Shown here: positions 1 through 8,041 of the stretch, in pieces
Position numbering within the stretch: the stretch's first letter is position 1
Layout: every line of letters begins with the position of its first letter
Assembly (NCBI RefSeq): GCF_037083825.1
Contig: NZ_JBAPLU010000007.1
Location: 62,001 to 126,000 of the forward strand
Direction of reading: 5' to 3'
Length of the DNA: 64,000 nt
DNA from: Klenkia sesuvii
GTDB taxonomy: Bacteria > Actinomycetota > Actinomycetes > Mycobacteriales > Geodermatophilaceae
Made by a program: the position numbers and the translations under genes
Notes under the pieces: model-generated
Database searches by the model: none
Seen by the model: only the letters and a program-made list of their open reading frames with translations
Told to the model about the DNA's origin: nothing

Positions 1-78
1 ATCCTCCGTCATGCCGAACCCGATGTCACGCAACCGCAGCCCGGGCCGGTGCACGGTGGGTCTGGTGGGCCTGTCCGC

Positions 79-2631
79 CTACTGGGCGGGGTGCTCGGGC
101 TCCGGGACCCCCGGGGGCACGTGGGCCGGGCCCGCCTCGGCCGGCCGGGGACGGTCCTGCCGGTGCAGCCGGACGGCGACCAGCGCCACGTCGTCCTCGG
201 GGTGGCCGGCGACCAGCCGCTCGACGATGCCGTCGCACAGTGCGTCGAGCGTGCTGCCGGTCAGGGCGGTCAGGGCGTCGGTGAGCCGGGCGAGGCCGTC
301 GTCGAGGTCGGCCCGGCGGCGTTCGATGAGCCCGTCGGTGAACAGCAGCACGGTGGCGCCGCGCTCGAGCAGGGTCACCTGGTCGTGCCGGGCGGTGCTG
401 GGGTCGACCCCCAGCAGCAGCTCACCCCGCCAGGGGGCGAGGACCTGGAAGCTGCCGTCGGCGTGCAGCACGACCGGGGGCGGGTGGCCGGCGTTCGCCC
501 AGACCATCCGGGTGACGCCGCGCTCGACCTCGTCGGGGGTCTGCTCGAAGCGGGCGACGGCGGCGGTGGCCAGCGTGTCGACCTCGAGCACCTGCATGGA
601 GTTGTCCAGGCCGCGGAGAACCTCGGCCGGGCCGGCGTCGGAGTAGGTGGCGATGCCGCGCAGCAGGCCGCGCAGCGCGCCCATGGCCGCGGCCGCCTCC
701 GTGTCGTGGCCGACCACGTCGCCGATGACGATCATGGTGCAGCCGTTGGGCTGCAGGAAGGCGTCGTACCAGTCACCGCCGACCCGGGCCGCCTCGCCGG
801 CGGGCAGGTAGCGGACGACGACCTCGGCGTGGTCGGGTTCGGGCGGTGCGGTGAGCAGGCTGCGCTGCAGGGCCTCGGCGAGCTGGGACCGGGCGCGCGT
901 CAGCCGGTCGGTCTCGATCGCCGCGGCGACCCGGTCGGCCATGTCCTCGGTCACCGACTCCAGCTCGGCGTCCCGGGGCCGGTCCGCCGCGCTGAGCAGG
1001 GTCAACGCGCCCAGCACCCGCCCCTGGGCCCGCAACGGCAGGATGGTCGCGCGTACCGGGCCGAGGGCGTCGAGGTGCGCCCGAGCGTCGGGGTGCATCA
1101 CCACGGCGGCGGTCTGCTCGGCGGTCAGGTGGCGCACCTGGCCGTCGCTGATGGTGCGGCCGAACGGGGTGGAGCCCGGCAGCTCGACCAGCCGGGTGGT
1201 GGCGTAGCCGGCCAGGTGCGCGCGGGCAGCCGGGTCGCCGTGCCAGTAGGAGTGGTCGCGGGCGCGCCCGTCGGGACCCAGCACGGTGACCACGCAGGCG
1301 TCGGCCACGGCGGGTGCCAGCAGCTGGGGCAGGGCGGTGAGCACGTCGGCGAGGTCGGCGTCTCCCGTGAGCAGGTCGGCGACGCGGGCCTGCACGGCCA
1401 GCCGCTCGGCCGCGGCCCGTGCCTGGTGGTCGCTGCGCGCGCGGTCGGTCACGTCGGTGAAGAACAGGCTGAGCCCCTCGGGCGTCGGCCAGCACAGCAC
1501 GTCGTACCAGGCGTCCAGCGGGGCCGGGTAGTAGGCGTGGATCGTCTGCGGCTGCTGGGTGCGCACCGCCGCGCGGTAGGCCTGCTCGAACTCGTTGCCG
1601 ACCGTGTCGGGGAATGCCTCCCAGATGGTGCGGCCGGCCAGCTGGTCGATCGACTGGCCCAGCAGCTTCTCGGCGGCGGGGTTGACGACGGTGAACCGCC
1701 ACTGCTCGTCCAGGGACAGGAAGCCCGAGGGCATCGCCGACAGCAGCCGTCCGACGCGGGCCTCGCCGTCGTGCACGTCGGTGGTGTCGTAGGCGGCCCC
1801 GATGAACCGGGTGGCCCGACCCGAGGGGGCACCGACCACTCGGCCGCGGCCCTGCACCCAGCGGGTGGCACCGCCGGGCAGCACGATGCGGTACTCGGCG
1901 GCGAACTCGCCGCGCGTGTCGATGGCCGTGGTGATGGCCTGCGTGACCCGCTCGGCGTCGTCGGGGTGCAGCCGCCGGTAGAACGACGCCGTGGTGGGGG
2001 TGAAGTCCTCGGGGGTGTAGCCGAACATCGCCACCAGCGGCGGGTCCCAGAGCATGCCGTCGCCGGAGAGGTCCCAGTCGAAGGTGCCCACGGCGCTGGC
2101 GCTGATGGCCAGCTCCAGACGGGACCGGTGGGTGTCGGACGCCGATCGCTCCAGCCGCAGCTGCAGGTCGGTGCTGCACGCCGCCGCCAGCCCGGCCAGC
2201 AGGTCGAGGTCGCGCTCGCTCCACCGCCGCGGGGTGCGGTCGATCGCGCACAGCGACCCGAGCACCGCGCCGTGCCCGTCGACGAGGGGGTACCCGGCAC
2301 AGGCCACCACGTCGAGGTCCGCGGCGGCGGCCGCCGCGACGAGCGCCGGGTGGTCGCGGACGTCGTCGAGCACCAGGGGGTCCCCCGACTCGACGACGTG
2401 CCGGCAGACCGAGTGCGTCAACGGGGTGCGGCGCGCGGTCTGCCAGGGTTCGGGGAGGCCGACCGCGCCGGGGAGCACCTGCCCGGTCGACGTCGGCATC
2501 GCGACGAGGGCGGCGGGCACGTCGAGGGCGACGCTCACCAACCGGGCGAAGCGGTCGAGGGACTCGTCCGGGACGCCGGGCACCACCACCGGGTCAGGCG
2601 GCGGCCCGCCCGCCGGACCTGCTGCCACCGG
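79..2631 (-). CDS. GAF-PAS-PAS-GAF sensor with SpoIIE-type PP2C phosphatase
   Basis: Predicted cytosolic serine phosphatase of the RsbU/SpoIIE (PPM) type, which would control an anti-anti-sigma partner. In order: a GAF domain (about residues 25-150), two PAS domains (about 165-380, with YRIVLPGGATRWVQGRGR and WRFTVVNPAAEKLLG), a second GAF (about 400-560) and a C-terminal phosphatase. The phosphatase shows GGDWYDAF, VIGDVVGHD, ANAGHPPP, LLFTDGLIE and PEDDVALV, so the metal-binding Asp residues are in place. I start it at the GTG at 2631 because GAGGGGGG lies 7-8 nt upstream; the open frame continues to 2790, but those extra ~53 residues are an Arg-rich string with no domain. No transmembrane segment is seen. 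No sigma factor or anti-sigma gene is adjacent, so its partner is unknown. Confidence 0.9.
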   Translation of the reverse strand, partial: PVAAGPAGGPPPDPVVVPGVPDESLDRFARLVSVALDVPAALVAMPTSTGQVLPGAVGLPEPWQTARRTPLTHSVCRHVVESGDPLVLDDVRDHPALVAAAAAADLDVVACAGYPLVDGHGAVLGSLCAIDRTPRRWSERDLDLLAGLAAACSTDLQLRLERSASDTHRSRLELAISASAVGTFDWDLSGDGMLWDPPLVAMFGYTPEDFTPTTASFYRRLHPDDAERVTQAITTAIDTRGEFAAEYRIVLPGGATRWVQGRGRVVGAPSGRATRFIGAAYDTTDVHDGEARVGRLLSAMPSGFLSLDEQWRFTVVNPAAEKLLGQSIDQLAGRTIWEAFPDTVGNEFEQAYRAAVRTQQPQTIHAYYPAPLDAWYDVLCWPTPEGLSLFFTDVTDRARSDHQARAAAERLAVQARVADLLTGDADLADVLTALPQLLAPAVADACVVTVLGPDGRARDHSYWHGDPAARAHLAGYATTRLVELPGSTPFGRTISDGQVRHLTAEQTAAVVMHPDARAHLDALGPVRATILPLRAQGRVLGALTLLSAADRPRDAELESVTEDMADRVAAAIETDRLTRARSQLAEALQRSLLTAPPEPDHAEVVVRYLPAGEAARVGGDWYDAFLQPNGCTMIVIGDVVGHDTEAAAAMGALRGLLRGIATYSDAGPAEVLRGLDNSMQVLEVDTLATAAVARFEQTPDEVERGVTRMVWANAGHPPPVVLHADGSFQVLAPWRGELLLGVDPSTARHDQVTLLERGATVLLFTDGLIERRRADLDDGLARLTDALTALTGSTLDALCDGIVERLVAGHPEDDVALVAVRLHRQDRPRPAEAGPAHVPPGVPEPEHPAQ

Positions 2632-2758
2632 TATGCCCCCCTCGTCGAAGCGGATCCCGTCCCGGTTGCCCGCTGCACGACATGATCGCAAACGACACGT
2701 CCCGCGTCGACGACCCACCCGGGCCCGGCGTCCCGTCGCGCAGGAACCACGGGCCCGG

Positions 2759-3469
2759 GTGCGCGGCCGTCGCCGCGGCGCCGTCGCCAACGCCGCCGGC
2801 GACAGCTACCTCTACCTGCCCGACGGGCCGGCGGACCTGCGCTGGGACGACTTCGAGGCGCTCCCGGTCCGCCTGCCCCTGCACGAGGTCACCCGCTCGG
2901 CCGCCGAGCAGACCGGGATGCCCGCCGACGCACTGCGCGTCACCTCACCCCGCCCGCTCACGGACCGGCACGCCCGCACGTGGCTACGTGCCGCCCACCT
3001 CCTCCGCGACCAGCTCGGTGACCCAGGGCCTTCTCACCTCGGACCCCTGGTGCACCGCGAACTGGTCAACCTCACGGCAGCCACCATGCTCACGGTGTTC
3101 CCCAACACCGCCATGATTCGCGGGTACGTCGCCGGGCCCGGCGACACCCGCCCGGCCGCGGTCCGACGAGCCGTCGCCTACATCGACGACCACGTGTCCC
3201 TCCCGATCACCGTCACCGACATCGCCGACGCCGCTGGCACGACACCGCGCGCCCTGCGCGCGGCATTCCACCGGCACCTGGACACCACCCCCACCGCCCA
3301 CCTGCGACGCGCCCGCCTGCACGCGGCCCGTCGAGACCTCGAAGCAGCCGGTGGCCCCGTCCGGCTCACCGTTGCCGAGGTCGCCGCCCGCTGGGGGTAC
3401 CGCAACCCGGCCCGCTTCACCACCGACTACGCCGCCACCCACGGCGCCCCACCCGCGGACCGGTCGTGA
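2759..3469 (+). pseudogene. AraC-family regulator lacking its N-terminal sensing domain
   Basis: The C-terminal half is a clear AraC/XylS DNA-binding region: two HTH units (VTDIADAAGTTPRALRAAF and LTVAEVAARWGYRNPARF), preceded by the helical linker usual in this family (residues such as RLPLHEV and PLTDRHARTWLRA). A full relative has about 60-90 more residues forming a cupin-like sensing domain. Here the frame enters that domain only at its last strand (GDSYLYLPDG). The earliest sensible in-frame start is the GTG at 2759, giving about 236 residues and no convincing ribosome site. Upstream sequence in other frames does not restore the missing part. I read it as a 5'-truncated remnant diverging from the SpoIIE gene; a shortened but functional regulator cannot be excluded. 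Confidence 0.6.
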
Positions 3470-3492
3470 CTGCTGCTGAGCTGGTCGACGAG

Positions 3493-3699
3493 TCAGCGGC
3501 ACCCGGTGTCACCGAGGAGGACGAGGTGGTCCGGCTCGGAAGCGGTGGGGTCGATGCCCAACAGGGCCAGGTGCGCCCCGTCGCGGTCCAGGTCCACGAC
3601 GGGCGCGAGGTCCCGGGCAGCCGCTCGAGCCTCGGTGCGCCGGTTGCGAGCCGTCAACGCGGCCACCACCGTCGCCCGGGTCACCGTACGTCGCGGCAC
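3493..3699 (-). CDS. small hypothetical protein, paralog of the 4141-4356 product
   Basis: A 68-residue product with strongly G/C third positions. It aligns with the small protein at 4141-4356: both follow the pattern xVVAALxxxxRxxxARxAxxxLxxxVDxxRDxxxLxxLG(I/V)D, one ending LALLGIDPTAS and the other QLEALGVDVDS. This similarity is the main reason to call it real. The GTG at 3699 is preferred because AGGGGG lies 6 nt upstream. No membrane segment or catalytic motif is seen. Short actinobacterial proteins with this (Leu)-Pro-x-x-VD-x-x-x-(D/H) and LG(I/V)D layout are familiar as hypotheticals; I do not know a function. Confidence 0.55.
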   Translation of the reverse strand: MPRRTVTRATVVAALTARNRRTEARAAARDLAPVVDLDRDGAHLALLGIDPTASEPDHLVLLGDTGCR

Positions 3700-3832
3700 G
3701 ACGGACCCCCTGCCGGGCGCTTGGTTGCGGGGCCCTGACCAGGGCACTCGGACGGTCCCCGGCGGCGCGGGTGCCGGCAGTCACCCCCGCGGTGGTCGAG
3801 CCGGTCCCGATCGAGCCCCATGAGCTGGTCGG

Positions 3833-4144
3833 TCACCGGTCAGCACGACCGGGTTCGGGAGGAATCGTGTCGGGGTCGATGGCGCGCCAGGCGTCGCGCA
3901 CGGTGCGACCGCGCACGGCCAGGGTGGCCGTGGCCGCCACCGGCACGGCCATCAGCGCCAGGGGGACGTTGCCGGTGAGGCTGCCGAGCAGCACCAGCGT
4001 GCCGGAGACGATGGCGGTGCCGGCCGCCCACCGCCAGCGGTTGCGTGGGTGAGGGACCCCGCCGAGCCGGTGCGCGAAGGCGGGGTCGTCGGCGCTGAGC
4101 CGGGCGGCGAGCTCGGCGAGCTGGTCGTCGTCGGAGGCGGTCAT
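3833..4144 (-). CDS. DUF3040-like small membrane protein
   Basis: A 103-residue protein. Its acidic N-terminus (LAELAARLSADDPAFAHRL) matches the start of DUF3040 proteins, where a short helix with a DPxFA motif precedes two transmembrane helices (here about residues 37-57 and 60-80). The C-terminus is polar. Its ATG overlaps the stop of the upstream 71-aa gene in an ATGA arrangement, so the two are probably translated together. Function unknown. Confidence 0.7.
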   Translation of the reverse strand: MTASDDDQLAELAARLSADDPAFAHRLGGVPHPRNRWRWAAGTAIVSGTLVLLGSLTGNVPLALMAVPVAATATLAVRGRTVRDAWRAIDPDTIPPEPGRADR

Positions 4145-4356
4145 CGGTGGGTCTCCTCGGGCTTGCCGGTGGACCGCCGGAGGGCCAGGCGACCGCCCTC
4201 CGCGCGGGAATCCACATCGACCCCCAGGGCCTCGAGCTGATCGCGGTCGCGGACGGTGTCGACCTGCCGGGGGAGCGTGTGCTCGGCGACGCGGGCCTGG
4301 TCGTGCCGGTCACCGCGGTGCAGTGCGGCGACGACGACGTCCCGGTTGAGGTTCAT
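4141..4356 (-). CDS. small hypothetical protein of 71 residues
   Basis: Starts at an ATG with GGAG 8 nt upstream and overlaps the DUF3040-like gene by ATGA. The product is charged and soluble. Its core (VVVAALHRGDRHDQARVAEHT, then LPRQVDTVRDRDQLEALGVD) repeats the pattern of the 3493-3699 product, so these are two copies of one small-protein family about 450 nt apart. No catalytic residues are recognisable. Co-translation with a small membrane protein suggests they act together, but this is only context. Confidence 0.65.
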   Translation of the reverse strand: MNLNRDVVVAALHRGDRHDQARVAEHTLPRQVDTVRDRDQLEALGVDVDSRAEGGRLALRRSTGKPEETHR

Positions 4357-4458
4357 CGGTCGGGCTCCGGCTGGTGGCTCCGTTGGCGGGTGGAGGACGG
4401 CACGGGCACTCCTTCGGCACCACCCGGCGGGCCCGGATGGGCCCGCCGGGTGGGGTGG

Positions 4459-5289
4459 TCAGGCGGTGAGCATCCCGGCGTCGACCGGGAGCTGGATGCC
4501 GGTGATGAACCGGCCGGAGTCGGCGACGAGGTAGAGGACGGCCTCGCTGACGTCGGCCGGCTGCACCCAGGGGGTGGGCAGGACGTTGAGGCCGGCGAAG
4601 GCCTCGGTGACGTCGTCCTTGCCGGGGGAGTCCAGGTCGGGGCGGAAGTTCGCGTAGGTGGCCGGGTTCTGGATCATGTCGGTGTCGACGTTGGTGGGGT
4701 GCACGGAGTTGACCCGGATCCGGTCGGGGGCCAGCTCGAGGGCGAGCACCTTGACCAGGCCGACGAGGCCGTGCTTGGCCGCGGTGTAGTGCGCCAGGTT
4801 CGGCACCGCCTTGAGCCCGGCCGTGGAGCTGGTGACCACGATCGCGCCGCCGTCCTCGTTGGCCTGCAGGTGCGGGATGGTCGGTCGGATGGCCTTGAAC
4901 TGGCCGGTGAGGTTGGTGTCGACCATGTCGTCCCACTGCTGGTCGGTCATGTCGGCGGCGAGGGAGAAGCTGAGGATGCCGGCGTTGGCGACCACGACGT
5001 CCAACCGGCCCAGCTGGGCGACGCCGTCGTCCACGGCCTGCGTCATGGCCGCGCCGTCGCGGATGTCGGCCTGGGTGGCGACGATGCGCCGGTCCAGGGC
5101 CTCGACCTGCCGGACGGTCTCGGCGAGGTCGTCGGGGGTGGCCAGGTCGTAGGGGACGGTGTCCACCGGGGCGCACTGGTCCACGGCGATGATGTCGGCG
5201 CCCTCCTGCGCCAGGCGCAGGGCGTGGCTGCGGCCCTGGCCGCGGGCGGCGCCGGTGATGAAGGCGGTCTTTCCGTCGAGCTTGCCCAT
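4459..5289 (-). CDS. mycofactocin-type short-chain dehydrogenase/reductase
   Basis: A 276-residue Rossmann-fold oxidoreductase. The nucleotide-binding motif is TGAARGQGRSHA; the catalytic set is Ser (VTSSTAG), Tyr and Lys (HYTAAKHG). The insert after the second strand (VDQCAPVDTVPYDLATPDDLAETVRQV) is the hallmark of the SDR subfamily that keeps NAD bound and passes electrons to mycofactocin (carveol-dehydrogenase-like group). This assignment is from family knowledge. GAGAGGAA precedes the ATG by about 8 nt. It lies 32 nt after a second such SDR and downstream of mftD on the same strand, supporting a mycofactocin-linked alcohol oxidation unit. The substrate cannot be read from the sequence. 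Confidence 0.9.
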   Translation of the reverse strand: MGKLDGKTAFITGAARGQGRSHALRLAQEGADIIAVDQCAPVDTVPYDLATPDDLAETVRQVEALDRRIVATQADIRDGAAMTQAVDDGVAQLGRLDVVVANAGILSFSLAADMTDQQWDDMVDTNLTGQFKAIRPTIPHLQANEDGGAIVVTSSTAGLKAVPNLAHYTAAKHGLVGLVKVLALELAPDRIRVNSVHPTNVDTDMIQNPATYANFRPDLDSPGKDDVTEAFAGLNVLPTPWVQPADVSEAVLYLVADSGRFITGIQLPVDAGMLTA

Positions 5290-5321
5290 GGTGGGTTCCT
5301 CTCGGTGGGGGACGGGTGGGG

Positions 5322-6173
5322 TCAGAGCAGCGCGCCGGCGTCGACCGGCAGCTGGGTGCCCGTGACGTGGCGGGCGGTGCCGCCGGCCAGCCAGAGGACG
5401 GCGGCGGTGACGTCGGCCGGGTCGATCCAGGCCACCGGCAACGCGTTGAGGCCGGTGAAGGGGGCGACGACGTCGGCGCGGGTGGGCTGGTCGGGGTCCA
5501 GGTCGGGTCGGAACAGGGCGTAGGTGGCCCGGTTGTGGATCATTGCGGTGTCGGTGGAGGTGGGGTGCACGGTGTTCACCCGGATGCCGTCGGCGGCGAG
5601 TTCCAGGGCGAGGGTCCTGGCCAGGCCGACCAGGCCGTGCTTGGCGGCGGTGTAGTGAGCCATGTGCTGCACGGCCTGCAGGCCCTCGGTGGAGCTGGTG
5701 ATCACCACCGACCCGCCGCGGACCCGCAGGTGCGGGACCGCGGCGCGCACGGTGCGGAACGTGCCGGTCAGCACCGTGCCGACGACGGCGTCCCACTGCT
5801 GGTCGGTGAGGTCCTGCGCGCGGGCGTACCCGGTGACCCCGGCGTTGGCCACGACCACGTCGAGCCGGCCGAGCCGGGCCACGCCGTCGGCGACCGCAGC
5901 GGTCGTGGCCGGTCCGTCGCGCACGTCGACCTGGTGGGCAACGGCTCGCCGGCCGCGGGCCTCCACCTGCCGGACGGTCTCGACCAGGTCGGCGGGGCTG
6001 GCCAGGTCGTAGGGCACGCCGGCGAGCGGGGCGCACCGGTCGAGGAGGACGACGTCGGCGCCCTCCCGGGCCAGGGCCACCGCGTGGCTGCGGCCTTGGC
6101 CGCGAGCGGCCCCGGTCACCAGCGCGACTGTGCCCTCGAAGCCGCCTCCCGAGCCGCCTCCCGAGCCGCCCAC
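5322..6173 (-). CDS. mycofactocin-type short-chain dehydrogenase/reductase, second copy
   Basis: 283 residues, a close paralog of the downstream SDR: TGAARGQGRSHA nucleotide motif, the mycofactocin-type insert (LDRCAPLAGVPYDLASPADL) and Ser...Tyr-x-x-x-Lys (ITSSTEG ... HYTAAKHG). The GTG at 6173 is chosen because it starts 4 nt after the mftD stop, with GAGGGC upstream. The N-terminus begins with a short Gly/Ser repeat (GGSGGGSGGG), encoded by a direct repeat of GAGCCGCCTCCC on the plus strand. This is unusual for the family and may be a tail or a start-site artefact. Being directly coupled to mftD is the strongest context for its cofactor. Confidence 0.88.
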   Translation of the reverse strand: MGGSGGGSGGGFEGTVALVTGAARGQGRSHAVALAREGADVVLLDRCAPLAGVPYDLASPADLVETVRQVEARGRRAVAHQVDVRDGPATTAAVADGVARLGRLDVVVANAGVTGYARAQDLTDQQWDAVVGTVLTGTFRTVRAAVPHLRVRGGSVVITSSTEGLQAVQHMAHYTAAKHGLVGLARTLALELAADGIRVNTVHPTSTDTAMIHNRATYALFRPDLDPDQPTRADVVAPFTGLNALPVAWIDPADVTAAVLWLAGGTARHVTGTQLPVDAGALL

Positions 6174-6177
6174 CGGG

Positions 6178-7431
6178 TCAGCCCTCGGGGGAGGCCTGGG
6201 CCGGCGCCTGCCGGGTGGCCGGGTCGGCGGCCATGGCCAGCGCGGCCGGGGCGGGGTCCCCCGACCCGCGGGTGAAGCCGGCCGGGACGATGACGTCGTC
6301 GGGGACGAGGTCGTGGACCGAGGCGCGGCCCAGGCCGAGCAGGGCCTCGTCGATGCCGGCGCGCAGCACCTGCAGGACGTTGCGCACACCCTGCTCCCCG
6401 CCGGCGGCCATCCCCCAGAGATAGGCGCGGCCGACCATCACCGCCCGGGCGCCCAGCGCCACGGCCTTGACCGCGTCGGCGCCGCGCCGGATGCCGCCGT
6501 CGAACAGCACCTCGACCTGGTCGCCCACGGCCTCCACGACGGCGGGCAGGGAGCGGATGGACCCCGGTGTGCCGTCGAGGTTGTTGCCGCCGTGGTTGGA
6601 CACCGAGATCGCCGCGGCCCCGACGTCGACGGCGCGGCGGGCGTCGTCCGGGCGGCTGATGCCCTTGATGACCACCGGCAGGTCGAGCTGGTCGACCAGC
6701 CAGGCCAGGTCCTCCCAGCTGGGTGGGGGCGTCTGCATCCACTCCCCGTAGGCGTCGAAGAACCCCGGTGCGGGCTGGCCGGGCTCGCCGATGTTGGGGA
6801 CGCCGAGCTCGGGCAGCGTCCGGTGCCGCAGGTAGGTCGCCAGGTAGCGGGGCTTGCGGATGACCTCGGGGGCGAAGGACGCCATGGTCTTCAGGTCCAG
6901 CTGCTGCGGGATGGGTGGGCTGCCCCAATCCCGCCGGGAGGCGAAGGACCAGTCCAGGGTGAGGATGAACGCCTTCGCCCCGGCGGCCTTGCCGCGTTCG
7001 GCGCGGGCCAGGATGTCCTCGCGGGACCCCACCCAGTAGGTCTGCAGGAACGTCAGCGGGTTGGCCGCGGCCACCTCCTCCACCGGCTTGCTGCCGAAGG
7101 AGGACAGGCCCATGGCCGTCCCCTCGGCGGCCGCAGCCCGGGCCACGGCGACCTCGCCCTCGGGGTGGACCGCCTGCACCCCCACGGGGGAGATGAGCAG
7201 GGGCATGGAGATCTCGTGCCCCAGCACGGTGGTGGTCAGGTCGCGCTCGGCCGGCAGGTCGGCCACCCGGGGCCGCCACCCCAGCTCGTCGAAGGCGGCC
7301 ACGTTGTCCGACAGGGTCAGCCCTCGCTCGGTGGCGGCCAGCAGGGCCAGGTAGACCGACCGGGGCAGGCGCTTCTTGGCCCGCCACTGCGCCTCGTTGA
7401 TCGTCTCGAACCAGTTCGTGCTGCTCGCCAT
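6178..7431 (-). CDS. mftD: MftD, FMN-dependent pre-mycofactocin synthase
   Basis: A 417-residue FMN-dependent alpha-hydroxyacid-dehydrogenase-fold enzyme. The N-terminus (WFETINEAQWRAKKRLPRSVY) is typical of MftD, which oxidatively deaminates the peptide-derived AHDP to give the redox-active alpha-keto amide of premycofactocin. FMN/catalytic motifs are SPVGVQAV, LPVVIKGISR, SVSNHGGNNLDG and FDGGIRRG; the NN after NHGG replaces the RQ of lactate oxidases. ATG 7431 has GGAG just upstream. The peptide (mftA), radical-SAM (mftC), chaperone (mftB), peptidase (mftE) and glycosyltransferase (mftF) genes are not in this window, so this is a detached mftD followed by two client SDR genes. Confidence 0.9.
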   Translation of the reverse strand: MASSTNWFETINEAQWRAKKRLPRSVYLALLAATERGLTLSDNVAAFDELGWRPRVADLPAERDLTTTVLGHEISMPLLISPVGVQAVHPEGEVAVARAAAAEGTAMGLSSFGSKPVEEVAAANPLTFLQTYWVGSREDILARAERGKAAGAKAFILTLDWSFASRRDWGSPPIPQQLDLKTMASFAPEVIRKPRYLATYLRHRTLPELGVPNIGEPGQPAPGFFDAYGEWMQTPPPSWEDLAWLVDQLDLPVVIKGISRPDDARRAVDVGAAAISVSNHGGNNLDGTPGSIRSLPAVVEAVGDQVEVLFDGGIRRGADAVKAVALGARAVMVGRAYLWGMAAGGEQGVRNVLQVLRAGIDEALLGLGRASVHDLVPDDVIVPAGFTRGSGDPAPAALAMAADPATRQAPAQASPEG

Positions 7432-7579
7432 GACACTCCAGACGGCGTCGCGCTGGGCCACTGGTTGGACCCGCACCCCTTGCCTGCCCGCAGGCTCCCC
7501 GGGCCGACACGTGGTCCCAGGTCACGATCAGGTCACCGGCGCAGCACCCCGTGGCCGCCGGGGACGACCCCTGCCCGGC

Positions 7580-7897
7580 TCAGGGCAGCCAAAGCACGTG
7601 CACCACCCGGCCCTCGCGCTTGTCCACCTGCTTGGTCACCAGGCCGGCCTCGTGCAGCTCGGCCACGGCCCGGTGCAGGTCGTGCTCGCGTTCGCGCCAC
7701 CGCAGGACATCGGGCTCGGTGGTGGTGGCCGGGCGGGGGTTGCACCGGGCCACCAGCTCGCTCACCGTCGTCGGGCGGCCGATGTCGACCACGGTGCGCA
7801 GGAGTCCGTGGGCGGTCGAGCTGACGACGGGCGGCGGGGCGGCGGGCTGCGTCGAGGGGGTCACGCCGACCCACCCTGGTGCCCCGGGACGCGTCAT
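7580..7897 (-). CDS. small winged-helix-like protein
   Basis: 105 residues with GAGGG 5 nt before ATG 7897. After a Pro-rich start, residues 28-105 read as a winged helix: a helix ending in TVSELVARC, a recognition-type helix REREHDLHRAVAELHEAGLV and a beta wing KQVDKREGRVVHVLWLP. This is the layout of a small MarR/PadR-like DNA-binding protein. It lies 148 nt upstream of mftD on the same strand and could regulate it, but no operator was identified. No close family is recognised. Confidence 0.6.
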   Translation of the reverse strand: MTRPGAPGWVGVTPSTQPAAPPPVVSSTAHGLLRTVVDIGRPTTVSELVARCNPRPATTTEPDVLRWREREHDLHRAVAELHEAGLVTKQVDKREGRVVHVLWLP

Positions 7898-8018
7898 CGG
7901 AACCCTCGGTCACCGGAAGCTACCGGATCGTCACCAGGTCGTATCCGAACCGAGGCCTGCTGCAGCTTGACTTGCCGCGGCACCACCCGGACGACCACCA
8001 CCCGCCGGTGGGCCCGGT

Positions 8019-8037
8019 ATGGGTAGGCTAACCTTCG
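8019..8037 (+). promoter_or_regulatory. iron box (DtxR/IdeR/DmdR-type) overlapping a leaderless promoter
   Basis: TATGGGTAGGCTAACCTTC matches 14 of 19 positions of the IdeR/DmdR consensus TTAGGTTAGGCTAACCTAA, including the full central AGGCTAACCT. The TAGGCT inside it is also a plausible -10 box, ending 12 nt before the GTG at 8042. The transcript would be leaderless and the iron repressor would sit on the -10. Confidence 0.75.
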
Positions 8038-8041
8038 CGCC

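Noticed and set aside
1..78. ATG on the minus strand at position 12 as the start of a gene leaving the left edge
   Set aside because: Only four codons are visible and there is no ribosome site, so nothing can be claimed.
49..2685. Long plus-strand open frame opposite the SpoIIE-phosphatase gene
   Set aside because: It is the antisense shadow of a well-supported gene: composition is Val/Gly/His-rich with no domain, as seen opposite most genes of this G+C content.
2682..3116. ATG-initiated frame that could supply an N-terminus for the AraC remnant by frameshift
   Set aside because: Its translation is Pro/Thr/Arg-rich and does not resemble the AraC sensing domain, so a single frameshift does not explain the truncation.
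7432..7579. Possible mftA precursor peptide gene upstream of mftD
   Set aside because: No frame ends with the conserved Val-Tyr core context (DGMCGVY-like) on either strand.
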